The notes beneath the pieces were generated by a model, which saw only the letters and a list, made by a program, of their open reading frames with translations, did no database searches and was not told where the DNA came from. Shown piece by piece: positions 1 to 11,993 of a stretch of 64,000 bases of DNA. The first letter of the stretch is position 1, and each line of letters opens with the position of its first letter. This DNA comes from Romanomermis culicivorax (Eukaryota; Nematoda; Enoplea; Mermithida; Mermithidae), in NCBI GenBank assembly GCA_963922205.1, contig CAWUHX010000042.1:1426001-1490000 (forward strand). The letters run 5' to 3'. The translations under genes and the position numbers were made by a program.

Positions 1-327
1 TGGAAAACGCACTCACAGTATCCTCCTTTTGCGTTGAAAATATCAAATAACTATAAAACAATAGTTATTGACGCTGAAAATTTTCTGCCTTCCATTAATT
101 GGATAAACATTTCATGGGCATAGTCCAACGAAAAAGAAGCCATCTTTTGTTATTTCATGCGATTCATAGAAAGCTTATGAAACTGGGAAAAATCGTTCAT
201 CTGAATATCTTGTAATATACAGGTGTTCTTCTATGTCGAGAAAAACTACTGTCTTAAAAAAGTCGCACTGCCATAAGTATAATTTTGTTGACTTATGAAA
301 TACTCTTAGCAGCTCAAAACAGAAGAT

Positions 328-462
328 TCAATGAGAAAAAAGAGAAAATCGAACAAGAGAAAAGAAAAAACAAAAAGGGAAAAAGAAAAAGAGAACAGGA
401 AAAAAGAAAAAAAAAAGAAAAAAGGAAAAAGAGAAAAACATAAAAAAGAAAAAAGAACATCA
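328..462 (+). repeat. Polypurine tract (A/G-rich low complexity)
   Basis: About 130 bases made almost wholly of A and G on the plus strand, with only a few scattered pyrimidines. The runs are irregular mixtures of GAAA, GAAAA and AAAAAG, not a clean microsatellite. The minus-strand reading frame across it encodes only Phe/Leu/Ser runs and is not a gene. Long purine tracts of this kind can adopt triplex structures; no function is implied. Confidence 0.8.
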
Positions 463-2170
463 TAGTCGAAATAGTCATCAGAGTCAACTCGAGAAAGAAG
501 GTATCAATTGTGCAAGTTAAATTATTTGCACGAGCATCTTGTTTTGTCACCAAGGCATTGCGATTGCAATATGTCGTAAGATAATGACATTTCTGCAGCA
601 TTCACAGCCAAGAACAATATTTAGCGATTATCACACCGGAGAAAACGTTTCATAACCGAAAGTATTGTACTATGAAGGCTACTCCTGTCGTCAGCAGTCA
701 CGCGTGCGTACTAACACGCAGTATCCTAGTGAGAACAATGAATTTGCGGTTTAGTGTCTGAAAAACGGCCCATCAAAAAGTTTGTAGTTTCTCAGCCAGA
801 GATGTTCGGGTCAAGTTCACTTGATAGCCTCCTGTCTACTCTAGTTTATCATCTTAAAATTCGATATCTCTATCTTCACTGCATCATGAGCATATTTTGA
901 GGGAGAGTACCCTGCCTCATATCAGTCGGACCTAGTACCCAAATGTTGGACCCCTCTTCCCAACTCGGAAATTGTGCAAATATGCGTTTTTCGGCTTTTT
1001 TTGGACAATTTTCCGAAATTTTCGGGTTTTTATCCGACGGGTATTCCATCCAACAAATTTGAATTTAACCCTCACCAACTGACTACAAGTCCTACAGCTA
1101 TGACCATGGACTGTACTCATTAAATGTAAATCACTGCCTTTTCTTATCAATTCTTATTCAATTTTCTTATAAAGTAATCATCAGTATTACTGCAACATGA
1201 GTTTATTGCAAAAAGGCTTCACCACTATTGATTTTTCGCTATCATGAATATTTTTCTCCAAATGCAATTAATTTCGTTTCTTGATTTTTATCCCGACAGT
1301 CAAGAAACGGTTTTTTACTTGAAAATTTTTGGCATGTGGTTGATCAATGGGTGGGCGGTTACTTTGGCCATGTGTCAGAAATCACCAAGGAGATACGCGA
1401 CAAAATAATGTTACTGAGCTGCTTGAAACGCTAGGTGCGATTCGGCACTGTCCTTCAAAATTTACCTTTCATTCTTGGTTAGTCAATAAAGTGAGCACTT
1501 TTTTCAGTTATTCAATTAGCAAGCATGTACTGTTTTATTTTGTTATCATTTTCTGCTCAACCACATGTCATATGAGTGGGAACTTTGTGACCCCATCACC
1601 AACAGTTTTCGGTTCAGTCTGTCTTATAGTGTTTGTAAATTAAAAATGACAAAAGATAATATGCACTTTCTTCGAAGTCGTTTCCACGAGGCTTTCCCTA
1701 TAGAATATTTACCCTAAAACAATGTTAACTCAGTAATTGTTATTCTCGCTAATGAATTTTGATGCTCATAAAAACGCTTGGGTTGTTGTGGCTTTAGGCT
1801 TGACAGGAATAACAAGTCAGGAAGTAGTAGCGTTTGACACCAAAAATGCTCAGACTTTCTCAACACAGCAGAAGCATAATTTCTATTAATTTAATAATAG
1901 ACTATGAAATTATGTATGTTGTTCAAATGAGGAGCATAAGTTCAAACCGGTTGTAGATTTTTGAATGTGATTCAGGTTCTGTTCTTGTCTTCTTTTCTTT
2001 TCAGTCTGTTCTTTTCTGAATGAAACCAAAAAGTTAAGAAATGCTTTAGTAGAAGAAAACCTGTGATGCACCTTGAGGCCGGCTGTAATATCCAAACCTG
2101 AGGTTAACAGGATAAAGTTCAGTTTGCAGTAGAAACTTTTCCAATCAGGTTAATGGGCAAAAGCATTAAG
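463..2170. other. Stretch with no recognisable gene
   Basis: AT-rich sequence with only short chance reading frames. I see no splice-bounded exon, no repeat array and no terminal inverted repeat here. It may be intergenic or intronic to a gene outside the window. Confidence 0.5.
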
Positions 2171-2179
2171 TAAAGCCCA

Positions 2180-2250
2180 ATTCAGAAGTGCAGCCGCCGA
2201 CCGTCGCCGATTGTCGCGACAAAAATCCTAGGATTTTTTCACTTCTGAAT
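2180..2250. repeat. Small foldback with perfect 11-bp arms
   Basis: ATTCAGAAGTG at 2180-2190 is matched by its exact reverse complement at 2240-2250. The 49-base loop contains a second palindrome built on CCTAGG and a GC-rich CCGCCGACCG stretch. The size and structure suggest the remnant of a very short MITE or hairpin; no target duplication was identified. Confidence 0.45.
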
Positions 2251-2404
2251 AAGGCATAAGATTTCGTGCTACTTTTATCCCGACATTATGACCTGCAGCC
2301 AATGGGGCAATAAATCAACTTTCAGTTTACCCAAGTCCCATGTTTCAATACTGTTTGCTAGTTTAACTATTTCAGTAAGCTGGAATTTGACCGAGATGAA
2401 AAAG

Positions 2405-2470
2405 GCCGTCTTGGTCCAGTGGTTATCGTCTCCAACTACTAGTATCGAGAAGCAGGTTCGATCTTTGGTG
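2405..2470 (+). repeat. tRNA-like (SINE-head-like) sequence with A and B boxes
   Basis: TGGTCCAGTGG at 2412-2422 matches a pol III A box, and GGTTCGATC at 2455-2463 matches a B box, 43 bases apart start to start. The acceptor and T stems do not pair well, and the anticodon arm has a loop of about 14 bases, so a working tRNA is unlikely. It most resembles a decayed tRNA or a tRNA-derived SINE head. A structure search with a tRNA covariance model would decide. Confidence 0.3.
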
Positions 2471-3439
2471 TAACTCAGATTTTTCTGGTAGCTGGCCTAG
2501 GCAGACGCGGAGTCGACGAGTTGTGTATAGGCAAGCTCGGAATGCTGCTTCTTGCTAGGCCTACTCAGTCTAGTTAGTTTATCTTGGCGATAAGGCGGCG
2601 AATGAGGAGGTGGGCCTATTCCATTTATGAGGTAAGTAGCCGAACAAGTCCTGCTTTGTTAGACAGTGTGTGACATCTACTAGACGGCAAAAGCAACTAA
2701 AGAGCGCCTCTTATACATATATGACCGTATAGTCCTGTAAAACCTAGCATTCTGGCTACAGGAAAATGGGTACAGTTGTAACCGCAAAAATTAACAAAAA
2801 GAGATAGAGTCAAAGGCGATCCAGTTTTTATGAACCACTTTTATATTATTTTTTCAAGTGAACTCACCTCGAAATAAGAAAATTTTGATTGATCGATATC
2901 AGAAAGATGTCGTAATAAGGGAATATCTCAGGGAATCCGACGTCTGATGTTTGACGAGTTAAAAACTTTTGAAACTGAAAACGATTCATATTGTTTTGTG
3001 TGGTCTTATGCGTTTTTTACGAAAGATGTGTTCTCGCTAAGCTAAAGTAAACCGAAGTAGTTTCATGCATACATGATTTTTCTCACTCCTACTGTGTGTG
3101 AAATGTCACTCATTTCACTTCTGAATTTGATACCAGGATGTTAATAATGAAAGACCTAGGCTGCCTATAGTCAATTTAATTTTTTTCCAAATGAGCCTTT
3201 TAATGCAGAAAGATGTTCATGAAAATATACTGTGTACAAGGCACGTTTTTTCTCTAGTTGACTGTGGCAGTTAGAAGAACTTGAGAATGAAAATTCGGTA
3301 TAGGATGCAGATATATTATCCGCTTATCGGTTTTTATTTATTATTTTTCATTCGCTCATTTGAAAATAAACAGACTACAAGCAAAACGTGAAAAATCTGA
3401 AAACAGATTTTAGCTTTGTGAAAACACTATTGGCGAGGC

Positions 3440-3950
3440 TGGAAAATCGATCTTAAGCCTGGCAACTGGCCCTTAAGTCCCAAAAAATTATCTTTGAGTC
3501 AGAACACCCCCCAAATCAGGTCAACTCCCCTTTTAGGTCGGATCAGCTCCCTTAAAATTGGGTACTAGCCATCCAATAAGTCGGAAAACCCCCTTATTTC
3601 AGGTATACTGCCTATTAAGTCGGGAAATATTCCTTATTTTGGGAATATTGACAGATTAAGCTGGAAAACATCCCTTAAATCGAGTCAAATTACCGTAAGT
3701 CATATATCACCCTTATGTGTGATCAAAATTGGATTTATGTGTATATTTAATCGTCTTTATGTGTGTGTACCACCCTTAAGTCTAATAAATTACCCCCAGA
3801 GTCGAGTAAATTTTTCCCTTAGGTCAGGCCTACCCCTAATTGAGGTCAATCTTTCCCAGAGTCAAGTTTCCCCAGAGTCGAGTTTCCCCAGAGTCGAGTT
3901 TCCCCAGAGTCGTGTCATGTTCCCAGGGTCGAGTTTATATATATTGTAAT
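3440..3950. repeat. Degenerate short tandem repeat (unit ~15-18 bp)
   Basis: Repeated variants of CCCTTAAGTCGGGTAAA run across about 500 bases. They become more regular at the right end, where CCCAGAGTCGAGTTT recurs four times between about 3855 and 3920. The spacing is uneven and the copies are diverged, as in an old minisatellite. Reading frames over it are chance products. Confidence 0.6.
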
Positions 3951-4635
3951 CTAATAAATCTCCTCTGAATAATCTTCTGGGTTCTCCATTTTTCTATTTT
4001 GTAATTATTCCCCCTCCTTTTTTGTATTTTTCTCCTCTCTCTTTCTTGTTTCCTCTTTTCTGAGTGGTATACCCTACCCCCTTAGCCTCAGATCAGTTGC
4101 AGTACGCCTGTTTGGAACATGTACTCTAACTACAGTATACCCATACGCAGATACTTAAGTATCAAAGTTCCGGAGGTCTACGACCCCCTGAACTTTGCCT
4201 GGTTCACAACCCCGTGATACAACCCCATGATACCTCCATGTGTGATTCTGAATGTCCTGGATGGCTGCGATCCTGTTATTTGTCTACAGTACTCTTTCTC
4301 AATTTACTTTCTTATCTAAAACTGGGCATTGTCAGAGTTGCTCACTTTTCTGGTCCAAAGTAAATTCAACTGTACTGTTGACACATTTAACAGTATTCCA
4401 TTTCTCTTATCTTTATTTACATACCTTCTTTTATTCTTATTTTTCTGTTCCTCTTTTGTCGTCTGTACGTTTGGTGTGGCCAAAAAAACAAAAAACAACC
4501 GATTTTTTCACACTATCATCATAGTATGACACCCTTACGTAAGTTTCATCTTCTTTCTCTCATTTTTTGCTTACTGTAAGGTCCTTCTCCTGTTTTCAAG
4601 TTGTTGCAGTTGGGTACTGACTTCATGAGTCATGA

Positions 4636-5345
4636 CCCTTGATGTGAACAATAACAACATTACGTGTTGTTGTTGGTAAGTAGTTAGCCTTACAGATGCT
4701 ACCACTGATGTCTGCAACAACCACTTCCCTTGCTGTTGCTTTAAGGGGTGGGTGGCCTCACAGGCTCTATTCCTGATGTCAGCAACAGCGACATTATGTG
4801 TCATTGTTTTGGGTTGGTGATCATGCAGCACCTACCCCTGACGTCGGCAACAGCTGAAGCTCATGTTGTTGCATGAAGATTGGTTGGTCTGCCGAATCCC
4901 ATATTTGACATTAGCAACAGTAATGCAACCTATTACTGTTTCGGGATTTGTAAGTCTCACCGACCCTACACTTGACGTCTGCAACAATCACATCTTGTGT
5001 CATTGCTGTAGGGTGGTCGACCTCCTGTTCTATCTGTGACGTCAGCAACTGCAACACTACATGTTACTATATGTGGATTCTTGGCTTCTGGGCACTATCA
5101 CTAATGTCTGCAATGACAATGTTTCATGTTACCACAGCAGAGTTGAGGCTGCACAACCCTATTCCTGATGTCTGCAATAGAAACATCTTGTGTTGCTGCA
5201 GGGGTCCACTGGCCTTAGGCACTTACCCTTGGCATCTACAACTGTGACATGTTACTTGGGTACTCATATCCCAGGCACCCGCAGTCAACTCTAAGGTCTC
5301 ATGTTGGTTTACACCCCCTACCTCTGATGTCAGCACTGGGTTACT
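4636..5345 (+). repeat. Minisatellite, ~64-68 bp unit, about 10-11 copies
   Basis: The motif GATGTCTGCAACA, with variants GACGTC and GATGTCAGCAAC, starts at about 4706, 4774, 4840, 4907, 4974, 5038, 5103, 5167 and 5231. The period is therefore 64-68 bases, with weaker copies on either side. Each unit continues with a CATTATGTGTCATTGCTGT-like segment and a GGTTGGT-like segment. Units abut directly with no unique spacers, so this is a tandem array and not a CRISPR. Confidence 0.8.
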
Positions 5346-5627
5346 GTCAGTCTTTTGAGTCTCCCACTTGAGCAGTAGATGGTTGTTGGCACATAGCCCT
5401 ATCACCTGCAGCTTTATCAAAGGTTGGTGTCCGTATGAGGCTGATGCCTGGAAAACATCAGTCAACATGCATACACCACTTGAGATGCTCCTTGGCCCGT
5501 GATACTGATGGGTTGATTGCCTGGGAAGTGACAACGTTGATCAGTACATGGCTGCCCTCAAGCTTTAATCACAGGTTTGAATGAGTTACACTTGGCCTCA
5601 GCTGGGTTGGCTTCTTTAAGGGAAGTG

Positions 5628-6015
5628 GTCACTTTACACAAAAAGTTTGACAAGTTTATAGAATTTTGACAGATGTAGTCACTTTACACAAAAAAATTAT
5701 TCTGGGTGTAAACAAGCGTATTTTTAAGATTTTTTGGTGGAAGGAGTTTTAGACTGCAGCAATTCAATGGATGTGGTCACTTTACACAAAAAAAATTATC
5801 CCAGGTGTAAACAAGCGTATTCTAATGATTTATTGGTGGAAAGAGTTTTCGACTGCGGGGTAATCAATGTATGCAGGCACTTTACACAAAAAATTTCTAT
5901 TGTGTAAACAAAGGTATTTCTTGGATTTTTAGGCTGAGAGTTCTTGACCATGGGGAATTCAACAGATATGGTCACTTTACGTTCTGTTTGCAACATGTTT
6001 TACTATGCACTTTAC
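5628..6015 (+). repeat. Tandem repeat, ~98 bp unit, about 3.5 copies
   Basis: GTCACTTTACACAAAAA recurs at 5628, 5678, 5776, 5876 (as GGCAC) and 5971, followed each time by TTAT..GTGTAAACAAGCGTATT and GGTGGAAAGAGTTTT-like segments. The full unit is 95-100 bases; the first copy is short (50 bases) and the last is truncated. It directly follows the 66-bp minisatellite. Confidence 0.7.
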
Positions 6016-6162
6016 ACATCTTTTACTTTTACGGAAAGTGAGCATTTTTAGTTTCAAGATTGTTTTTTATTGTTTCTTCGATGTGAAGATGACCAAATTT
6101 AAAACTTCAATGTGCTTCTATGAAGGTTTTTATACCTGATTGAAGCCCACTAAAAAGAGGTG

Positions 6163-8523
6163 CACTAGTGGTGATATTTTTATTACTGTAAGAGAAAGAG
6201 TTAATTTTTACCATTACAAAACCATGACCAAGTCATGACATCATATATTATTTCACTAGTTTATTAGAAAATACCCCCATGGAAGAGAAAAAAAGAATAT
6301 ACTTGCTTGGATAGTTGGCAAGCTAGAAAAAAGATTGAACTAGATTTTTGAGAACTTGAGTTAAAGTTTAAAAAATCCACTTCACTTATATTGGATTTTT
6401 ATTCTTTCTCATTAAAAAATTTTTCATGTCCGTGAAAAAGTATATTCTGCAGCCGAGTGCATCAGCACAACTACCAACCATTGACGCACATAGGGTGGGG
6501 GAGTATACCTTTCCATTGAGATTCTGGATGCACCATGGCTGGCCTCTGGAAAAACTCAATTGGCCACCCCTGGACTTTTCAAAATCTAAAAACACATGAA
6601 AAAAACAGGTTTTTTGAAGAGAATTAGAAAAATTGAAAGTGTTTTGGAAAATCCATTTTTTGCTTTTTAATTCTCCTTCTCGAAAATTCTTATCATGCAT
6701 CTCTACTTTCAACCATACATGTGCAGCTCTGAAATTTGGGGGGAGAGTGGTTACAGAAGGGGTGGATCTTTGTTATTTGAGACAAAATCCCAAAAAGTTT
6801 ACCAAAAATTCTTTTTCATGCAGGAAAAGACTTCCAATTTCAAAACTCTGGAGGTACATGCCCCCATATCACTGTCGCACATGTATGCTTCAAACTGCAC
6901 TGAGCTTTAACAGATGAGGAAAAGATCTGAAATTCAAAAATAAGATTGACTTGAAGCATTGCCTTACAAATATGGCATTTGCATTCAACAGGCGCTATAT
7001 GTATACCTTTTGTTCAATGTGACATACAATTCAATGCTGAGGTTGATCAAGAAGGACCATAATACATTGAGATTTCATGGCATAGAGCAGAGCAAGTTTG
7101 TTCATCACATTAACAGAGATAGAGATGAGTAATTAGCGAATAGTTGTTTCATATGTGGGTGCCTGATATAATTTTGTTTCATGTAAGATCAAAAATGCAT
7201 TTATTCAGAGGCATAAGTTTGGTGATGATAATTGTGTCAATGTAGCATGTGCATGGCTGAATCAAAAACTTTTTAAAGCTTTATCCTGTTTCCGTGTTTG
7301 GAGGTAGTGCGCAATGACTGTAACCAGAGCACATATCTACTAAAGGTTTAACCTCGAGCTCAAACATAATCTAGAACAAAAAAGCAACCACGTCAGTTTT
7401 AGCAGTTGCACTAACATGTCAATGATATCAAGTGTTTACTATAATTTCGATGTCTTCAGGATTATCTCCATCTCGAGCTGTTGGGTTGCACTATTTTCTT
7501 GAATTTTTCTATTTCTGGACTACAATTCTTGAACCTGGGCTTATTAGATATTAGCTTATCTTAAGCCTGGTGTGGGGATTGTTAGTTCTGCAAGAAAATA
7601 ATCTTGACATTGTGATTAGCTGAAACAGAGGATCAGTGATTAACTCTTTGAAAATCTTATGATCTGGGTTCACAGTACTCATGCTACCCAGGTATTTTGC
7701 TAAGTTTATATCTGACCACATGGAAGTGCTTGAACATTGGAGTATATAAGTGTTTTACCCTTACAATATCTTGTTAGAAATTCGGTTAAATATTGGTCAA
7801 AAATAGGTCACCCGAACACCTAGGTAGCACCCAGGTTTCATTTTTGAAATTGATCTTTGTAGCTATACTTATGTACCCAAAATACGTGGGTACTCAGTAT
7901 GAAACACGGCTGAGGATCAGCAGTTCAATCCAGACGTTCAGATTATTCGCAGATTGGGTTAGTGCAAATGATCATCGATTTTTTATAATAATTTTTCAAT
8001 CACAGTCATAAAGTTGAAAAAAACAAAATGACTATAATATGCCAGTCACTCACTATTTTTCAGCTAGAATTAGAGGCATATATTCGGATCAGTCCGGACA
8101 TACAATGCTATATTGCTATTGGTTTAGCATTTCTCGACATTTGAGTGAAGTCAACCATTAGCCTGCATGTAATTTTCATCCAGAAAAATTTTTTTGTGGT
8201 TAATACAATGTTATGGGGAGACAAAACTCACGAAGCTGCAAAATATACTTTTCCACAGACATGAAAAATTTGTTAATGAGAAAGAATGAGAATCCAATAT
8301 TACAAAGTGGATTTTTCAAACTTTAACTCAAATTCTCAAAAATCTAGTTCAAATTCTTTTTCTAGCTTGGCAACTATCCAAGCATGTATATTCTTTTTTT
8401 TCTGTTCCATCGGGGTATTTTTTAATGAACTAGTGAAATAATTCATGATGTCATGACTTGGTCATGATTTTGTTATGATGAAAATTAACTCTCTCTTTTA
8501 CAGTAACAAAAATAACACTGCTG
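6163..8523. mobile_element. DNA transposon remnant with ~295-bp terminal inverted repeats
   Basis: About 6163-6459 is the reverse complement of about 8228-8523 over nearly 300 bases with scattered mismatches. Shared landmarks, in order from the outside, are TTACTGTAAGAGAAAGAGTT, CCATGACCAAGTCATGACA, TGGCAAGCTAG and TTTTCATGTCCGTGAAAAAG. The 1.77 kb centre has no long reading frame and no transposase motif I can recognise. I could not find a convincing target duplication. It is best read as a non-autonomous element with long inverted repeats; the superfamily is unassigned. Confidence 0.7.
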
Positions 8524-9223
8524 AATGCAGAATTAAATTCTCTACAAGACAGCATAAGGAACATTTTTCCACCTTAATTAGAAGTGGAATTTTATAGGGA
8601 GCAGATAGATTCGCAACATTCCGTATAGTAACTGTGTCTGCAGCTCGAGTTCATATTGCCTACCTCCCAGATGATTGCTCGCCAATATAATCTGATAAGT
8701 TTGAAAGTTTGGCCCACAAAAGTTAGTCTACACTCTCAAGATCTAGAATACGAATTGATTTTTACGGCTTTCCGTTTTTTCCATTTGTAGTATTTTAACG
8801 CCCATGTAAATTTTTACAGTCGAAAAGTTCGCAGATCTAATTGAAATAAGTTAATATTAGTGCTAATTCTTTTTACACACTTGGAAAATGAATGAAGTTT
8901 TAGAACGATAAAATATTGAGTTTATATACGAGCGGTCATCACGGGGCTTCAATTCCACAACTTTTATTTCTAGCTTTCTTGTTCTGTAATGGTTTATTCA
9001 ACACTTCTACTGCAATTCTTTAGTATGATCCCATCGAGTTGTCACGAAAGTAATTTACAGTATCACCTTTGCCATATGTAATTCAACGTCGAACTGGTAT
9101 AGCTTCGAATTGACAACTATCATCAAATATTATAGAAGAATCAAGGTTGAGCGATTTGATGAGAAACTTGAAAAATGAGTGATACAGAATGAGATGAGTG
9201 TATGACAAATATTAAAAATTGTC

Positions 9224-9502
9224 TTAGAAGCTAGCGTCCATCAAAGTCATAAAGTGAGATATGTCTTGTGCATTCTGAGGATCAGTTAAACTGTTAAAGC
9301 GTATGCAATTAATGGTAGAGAAACGTTCAGCTATAGAAAATCGAGGATTTTGGGAGGGTGGTTCACAGCGGGAACCACCAGCAAGAGTATGATGCGAATA
9401 GTGAACTTTTTTCTTCCGTTTCTGGTTCTGGACAACACAATAATGTTGAAGTTTCTCTTCTTTGGCCTTCTCTTCGTTGAAATTTTTTTGTTTTCCATGC
9501 AA
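9224..9502 (-). CDS. Unassigned ORF, 92 codons
   Basis: An open frame of 92 codons with more even codon use than its surroundings. It has a Lys/Glu-rich start, a KRKKK stretch near residue 30 and no membrane segment. A stop codon lies just upstream of its first codon, which is TTG and not ATG, so if it is coding it would have to be a 3'-terminal exon with an acceptor inside the first codons; no strong acceptor is visible. I recognise no family. It may be a chance frame. Confidence 0.2.
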   Translation of the reverse strand: MHGKQKNFNEEKAKEEKLQHYCVVQNQKRKKKVHYSHHTLAGGSRCEPPSQNPRFSIAERFSTINCIRFNSLTDPQNAQDISHFMTLMDASF

Positions 9503-9592
9503 ATTAGTTCAAGATCTCATAAGGCTGACATTTTGTAGTGCGCGTATTTGCATTCTAATTTCCATGTTCACCTGTGCAATTTGAGCCGAAAT

Positions 9593-9925
9593 ATGTTCAA
9601 CGAGCACGTTCATTGGACTTTCAAAAGGGAAATGCGCGAACGTGTTGAGCTGGTGCTTCTATATCACGAGGCCACGCCTAATTCGCTTTCCTTTTCTTCT
9701 TTTCCATCCACTAATTACTATAATTTCCTTTTGTATGTTTTTGCTCGACCTCGAAAATTTGTTGCACTGGTCGGTCTGTATGCTGGGATAGACGTGTACA
9801 TCGAGAACGGAGAAAAATCTGGCGCCATGAAGGATGTGTATTTATCTAACGTGGTGATGATTGATGACCCGAGGTACCGACTGAGAAGCTATAAAATCAT
9901 TCAACACCAGTGCTTGTTTTATTGA
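9593..9925 (+). CDS. Unassigned ORF, 110 codons from ATG
   Basis: An ATG-initiated frame of 110 codons ending in TGA at 9923-9925, open for a further 15 codons upstream. Codon use is balanced compared with the flanking AT-rich DNA. The C-terminal half, from a FVALVGLYAGIDVYIENGEK stretch onward, alternates hydrophobic and charged residues as in a small beta-rich fold. I cannot assign it to a family. It lies 91 bases from, and diverges from, the minus-strand frame at 9224-9502. A translated search against nematode proteomes would decide whether it is coding. Confidence 0.3.
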   Translation: MFNEHVHWTFKREMRERVELVLLYHEATPNSLSFSSFPSTNYYNFLLYVFARPRKFVALVGLYAGIDVYIENGEKSGAMKDVYLSNVVMIDDPRYRLRSYKIIQHQCLFY

Positions 9926-11815
9926 TGCTAGCTGGCCCTTCCGATTGCAAGTATTAGTTGCATTTGTGCGAACAAAGAAATCGTGTTTTCCAGTAAAGTT
10001 AGCAAAGCGAGTTCAAGGTGTCAATAGGTTGCATTATCATAGACTTTTACCACTTGCCATTCCAATTTGTCGCACTGATTAGCATACCTCCATAGGGTGA
10101 TTTATGAGAACGAATAACAGAAGGTTGCATACCCTCTAAAGAGGAGTACAATGGACATAGTTTCAAAAACTTAATTTCAAGGTGTGTAAAGTTTCCAATC
10201 ATGATCGATATTTTAACCTGCACTTTGATCTCATAACTGACAAAACGCCATAACTTGTTGATGGTACAAAATGGATACACGGCGTTCAGCCTGCCGGAAG
10301 CTCATTGATTTTAGAATATCTGTTTCATATTATTACACTATGGCACCTGGTGTCTTGAATACGTTGACCTAATCAAAGAAGATCCATCGGAGAAAAATCG
10401 TCATGTATGTAAGAGTGGCTCAAAAGAATGCGCTTTTTTGTCAATAGCTGTCAATAGCATAGCTGCAAAGCTTCACATCCATGTTTAATTCATTGAAAAG
10501 CTTTTTTACTGTTGTGTACATCCATGCAAATATAGGAGGGTAGGGAGGAGTAACTGGGTACTACAAATACTTTTTTCTGGATTAAAATAAGTGATCAAAT
10601 ACCTCCACCTCAACTTCTAGAAATTGACAAAATATGGCCAAAATATTACGTATTTCTGCCAAAAAATTGGTCTTTTTCAAGTAAATTTTTACCTATGTCA
10701 TACCTCTAACTTAAGTACTCTATCAAATGAAAATTTTTCACGTGCCTCTCCGGTGGTTCAGTTGGACAAAAGTTCCAAAAACGTGATATTGCAGAAAGAA
10801 GTGTGCTGGTAGGGATTGTCTCGCTGAAAGCTATACCGATGAAAAAATGAAATTTCTGTATTCTCAGAAAATCTTACAAGGTACTAGTGAATAATCTTTA
10901 TTTAGCATTCATCGTAATCCACATCAGAGCATTGTATAGTCTACTTTTCCAAAAATGAGCCCCGGAAGGCAAAAAAATGCTTGCAAAAAATAAACTACCT
11001 CAATTCTCGGACACCTTTTTCTCGGATTGACGGTAGCTGTCAAGAGGACAATTGGGAAAATCAACTGTTGTCATACGATGCAGACTTATGATTTGCCTTC
11101 GGATTTTTTTTGAAAAAAAACTTCAAATTCATCATAAATTCTGACTGAAGGCAGAATCATTGTCTACCCGGTGTTTTTTCTGCCTAAGACGTTTTTTGAA
11201 ATATATTTTCCTCTTGATTCAATCAATTTTTTGAAACTTGTGAACAGTACGGTTTTAAAAACAAAAAAATCTTTTTTTGCCAGTTTTGAGCTTTGTACAA
11301 CAAAAGAAGTAGCAGATCGTGAAACTGTAGCGCGGAATACATTAAGTTTGAAGAATCTGCCGTCGTTTGTGGTTGCTATGCTAATACTATGTCACCTTGT
11401 ATAAACGTGTTTAAAATTTTCTACTAGTTCATAGAAGATCTCAACACTTTGCTGACGTCAGGCTTATATCCTATCATAGGAATTCTTATTTTCGAAGAAC
11501 ATGTTCTAGATTCCTGCGGTGCTTTCGAAATAACTTGTCTTCGTATTATCGAGGTTGGTCTAAGTTAAATCATGTTTCCCACCCTAAGCCACGATGAAAA
11601 ATTTTTATGTAATTAGCACGTTGAAATTTTCTGACACCTTTTGTGTTCTATGGCTCCTCCTGATTCTCACCTATTATCCATGAGCTTTCTGACTGATAGC
11701 AGTTCTTGCAATATTTTACCGGGTATACATACGAATAGCCAATAGCTGCATGAGATTTGTTCATGATTCCGCTGATATCTTGCTTAAAGTGTGCATCAAG
11801 GAGACGAAAATTTTA
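9926..11815. other. Stretch with no recognisable gene
   Basis: AT-rich sequence with only short frames (77 codons or fewer) and no splice-bounded exon, array or inverted repeat that I could support. Confidence 0.45.
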
Positions 11816-11891
11816 TATATTGGTATCCCGAATGTATCAGTATCCTGCACAGTGTTCGCAATGAAAAAAATTCTCTGTAGACCGAACGAAA

Positions 11892-11971
11892 TAGGCCTAG
11901 GCTAAGGCTTGGGCCCTGAAAAATGCTTGGGCCCTGAAAAATGTCAGGGCCCAAGCCTTAGCCTAGGCCTA
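11892..11971. repeat. Perfect 27-bp inverted repeat (hairpin), 26-nt loop
   Basis: 11892-11918 and 11945-11971 are exact reverse complements over 27 bases, built from TAGGCCTAGG, CTAAGGCTT and GGGCCCTG. The loop holds a third partial copy of the GCTTGGGCCCTG segment. The outer part of the right arm runs straight into the GCCTAA repeats. Perfect arms imply a recent origin or ongoing homogenisation. Confidence 0.85.
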
Positions 11972-11993
11972 AGCCTAAGCCTAAGCCTAAGCC
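11967..11993 (-). repeat. Interstitial telomere-like repeat (TTAGGC)4
   Basis: Four perfect GCCTAA units followed by GCC on the plus strand, which is TTAGGC on the minus strand, the telomere unit of nematodes such as Caenorhabditis. Variant units (GCCTAG, GCCTTA) lie just to the left inside the hairpin. Much more decayed TTAGGC-like copies occur at about 33930-33985. Confidence 0.75.

Noticed and set aside
11..50. Possible minus-strand mini-exon (GYCECVF-like) at the window edge
   Set aside because: Only about 35 bases between plausible splice signals, with no context to test phase or family.
2405..2470. Functional tRNA gene
   Set aside because: A and B boxes are present, but the acceptor and T stems do not pair and the anticodon loop is too long.
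4636..5345. CRISPR-like regular repeats
   Set aside because: Units are contiguous with no unique spacers, and the genome is plainly eukaryotic.
4252..5534. Several ORFs of 60-103 codons on both strands
   Set aside because: They lie over low-complexity sequence and the 66-bp minisatellite, which explains their openness.
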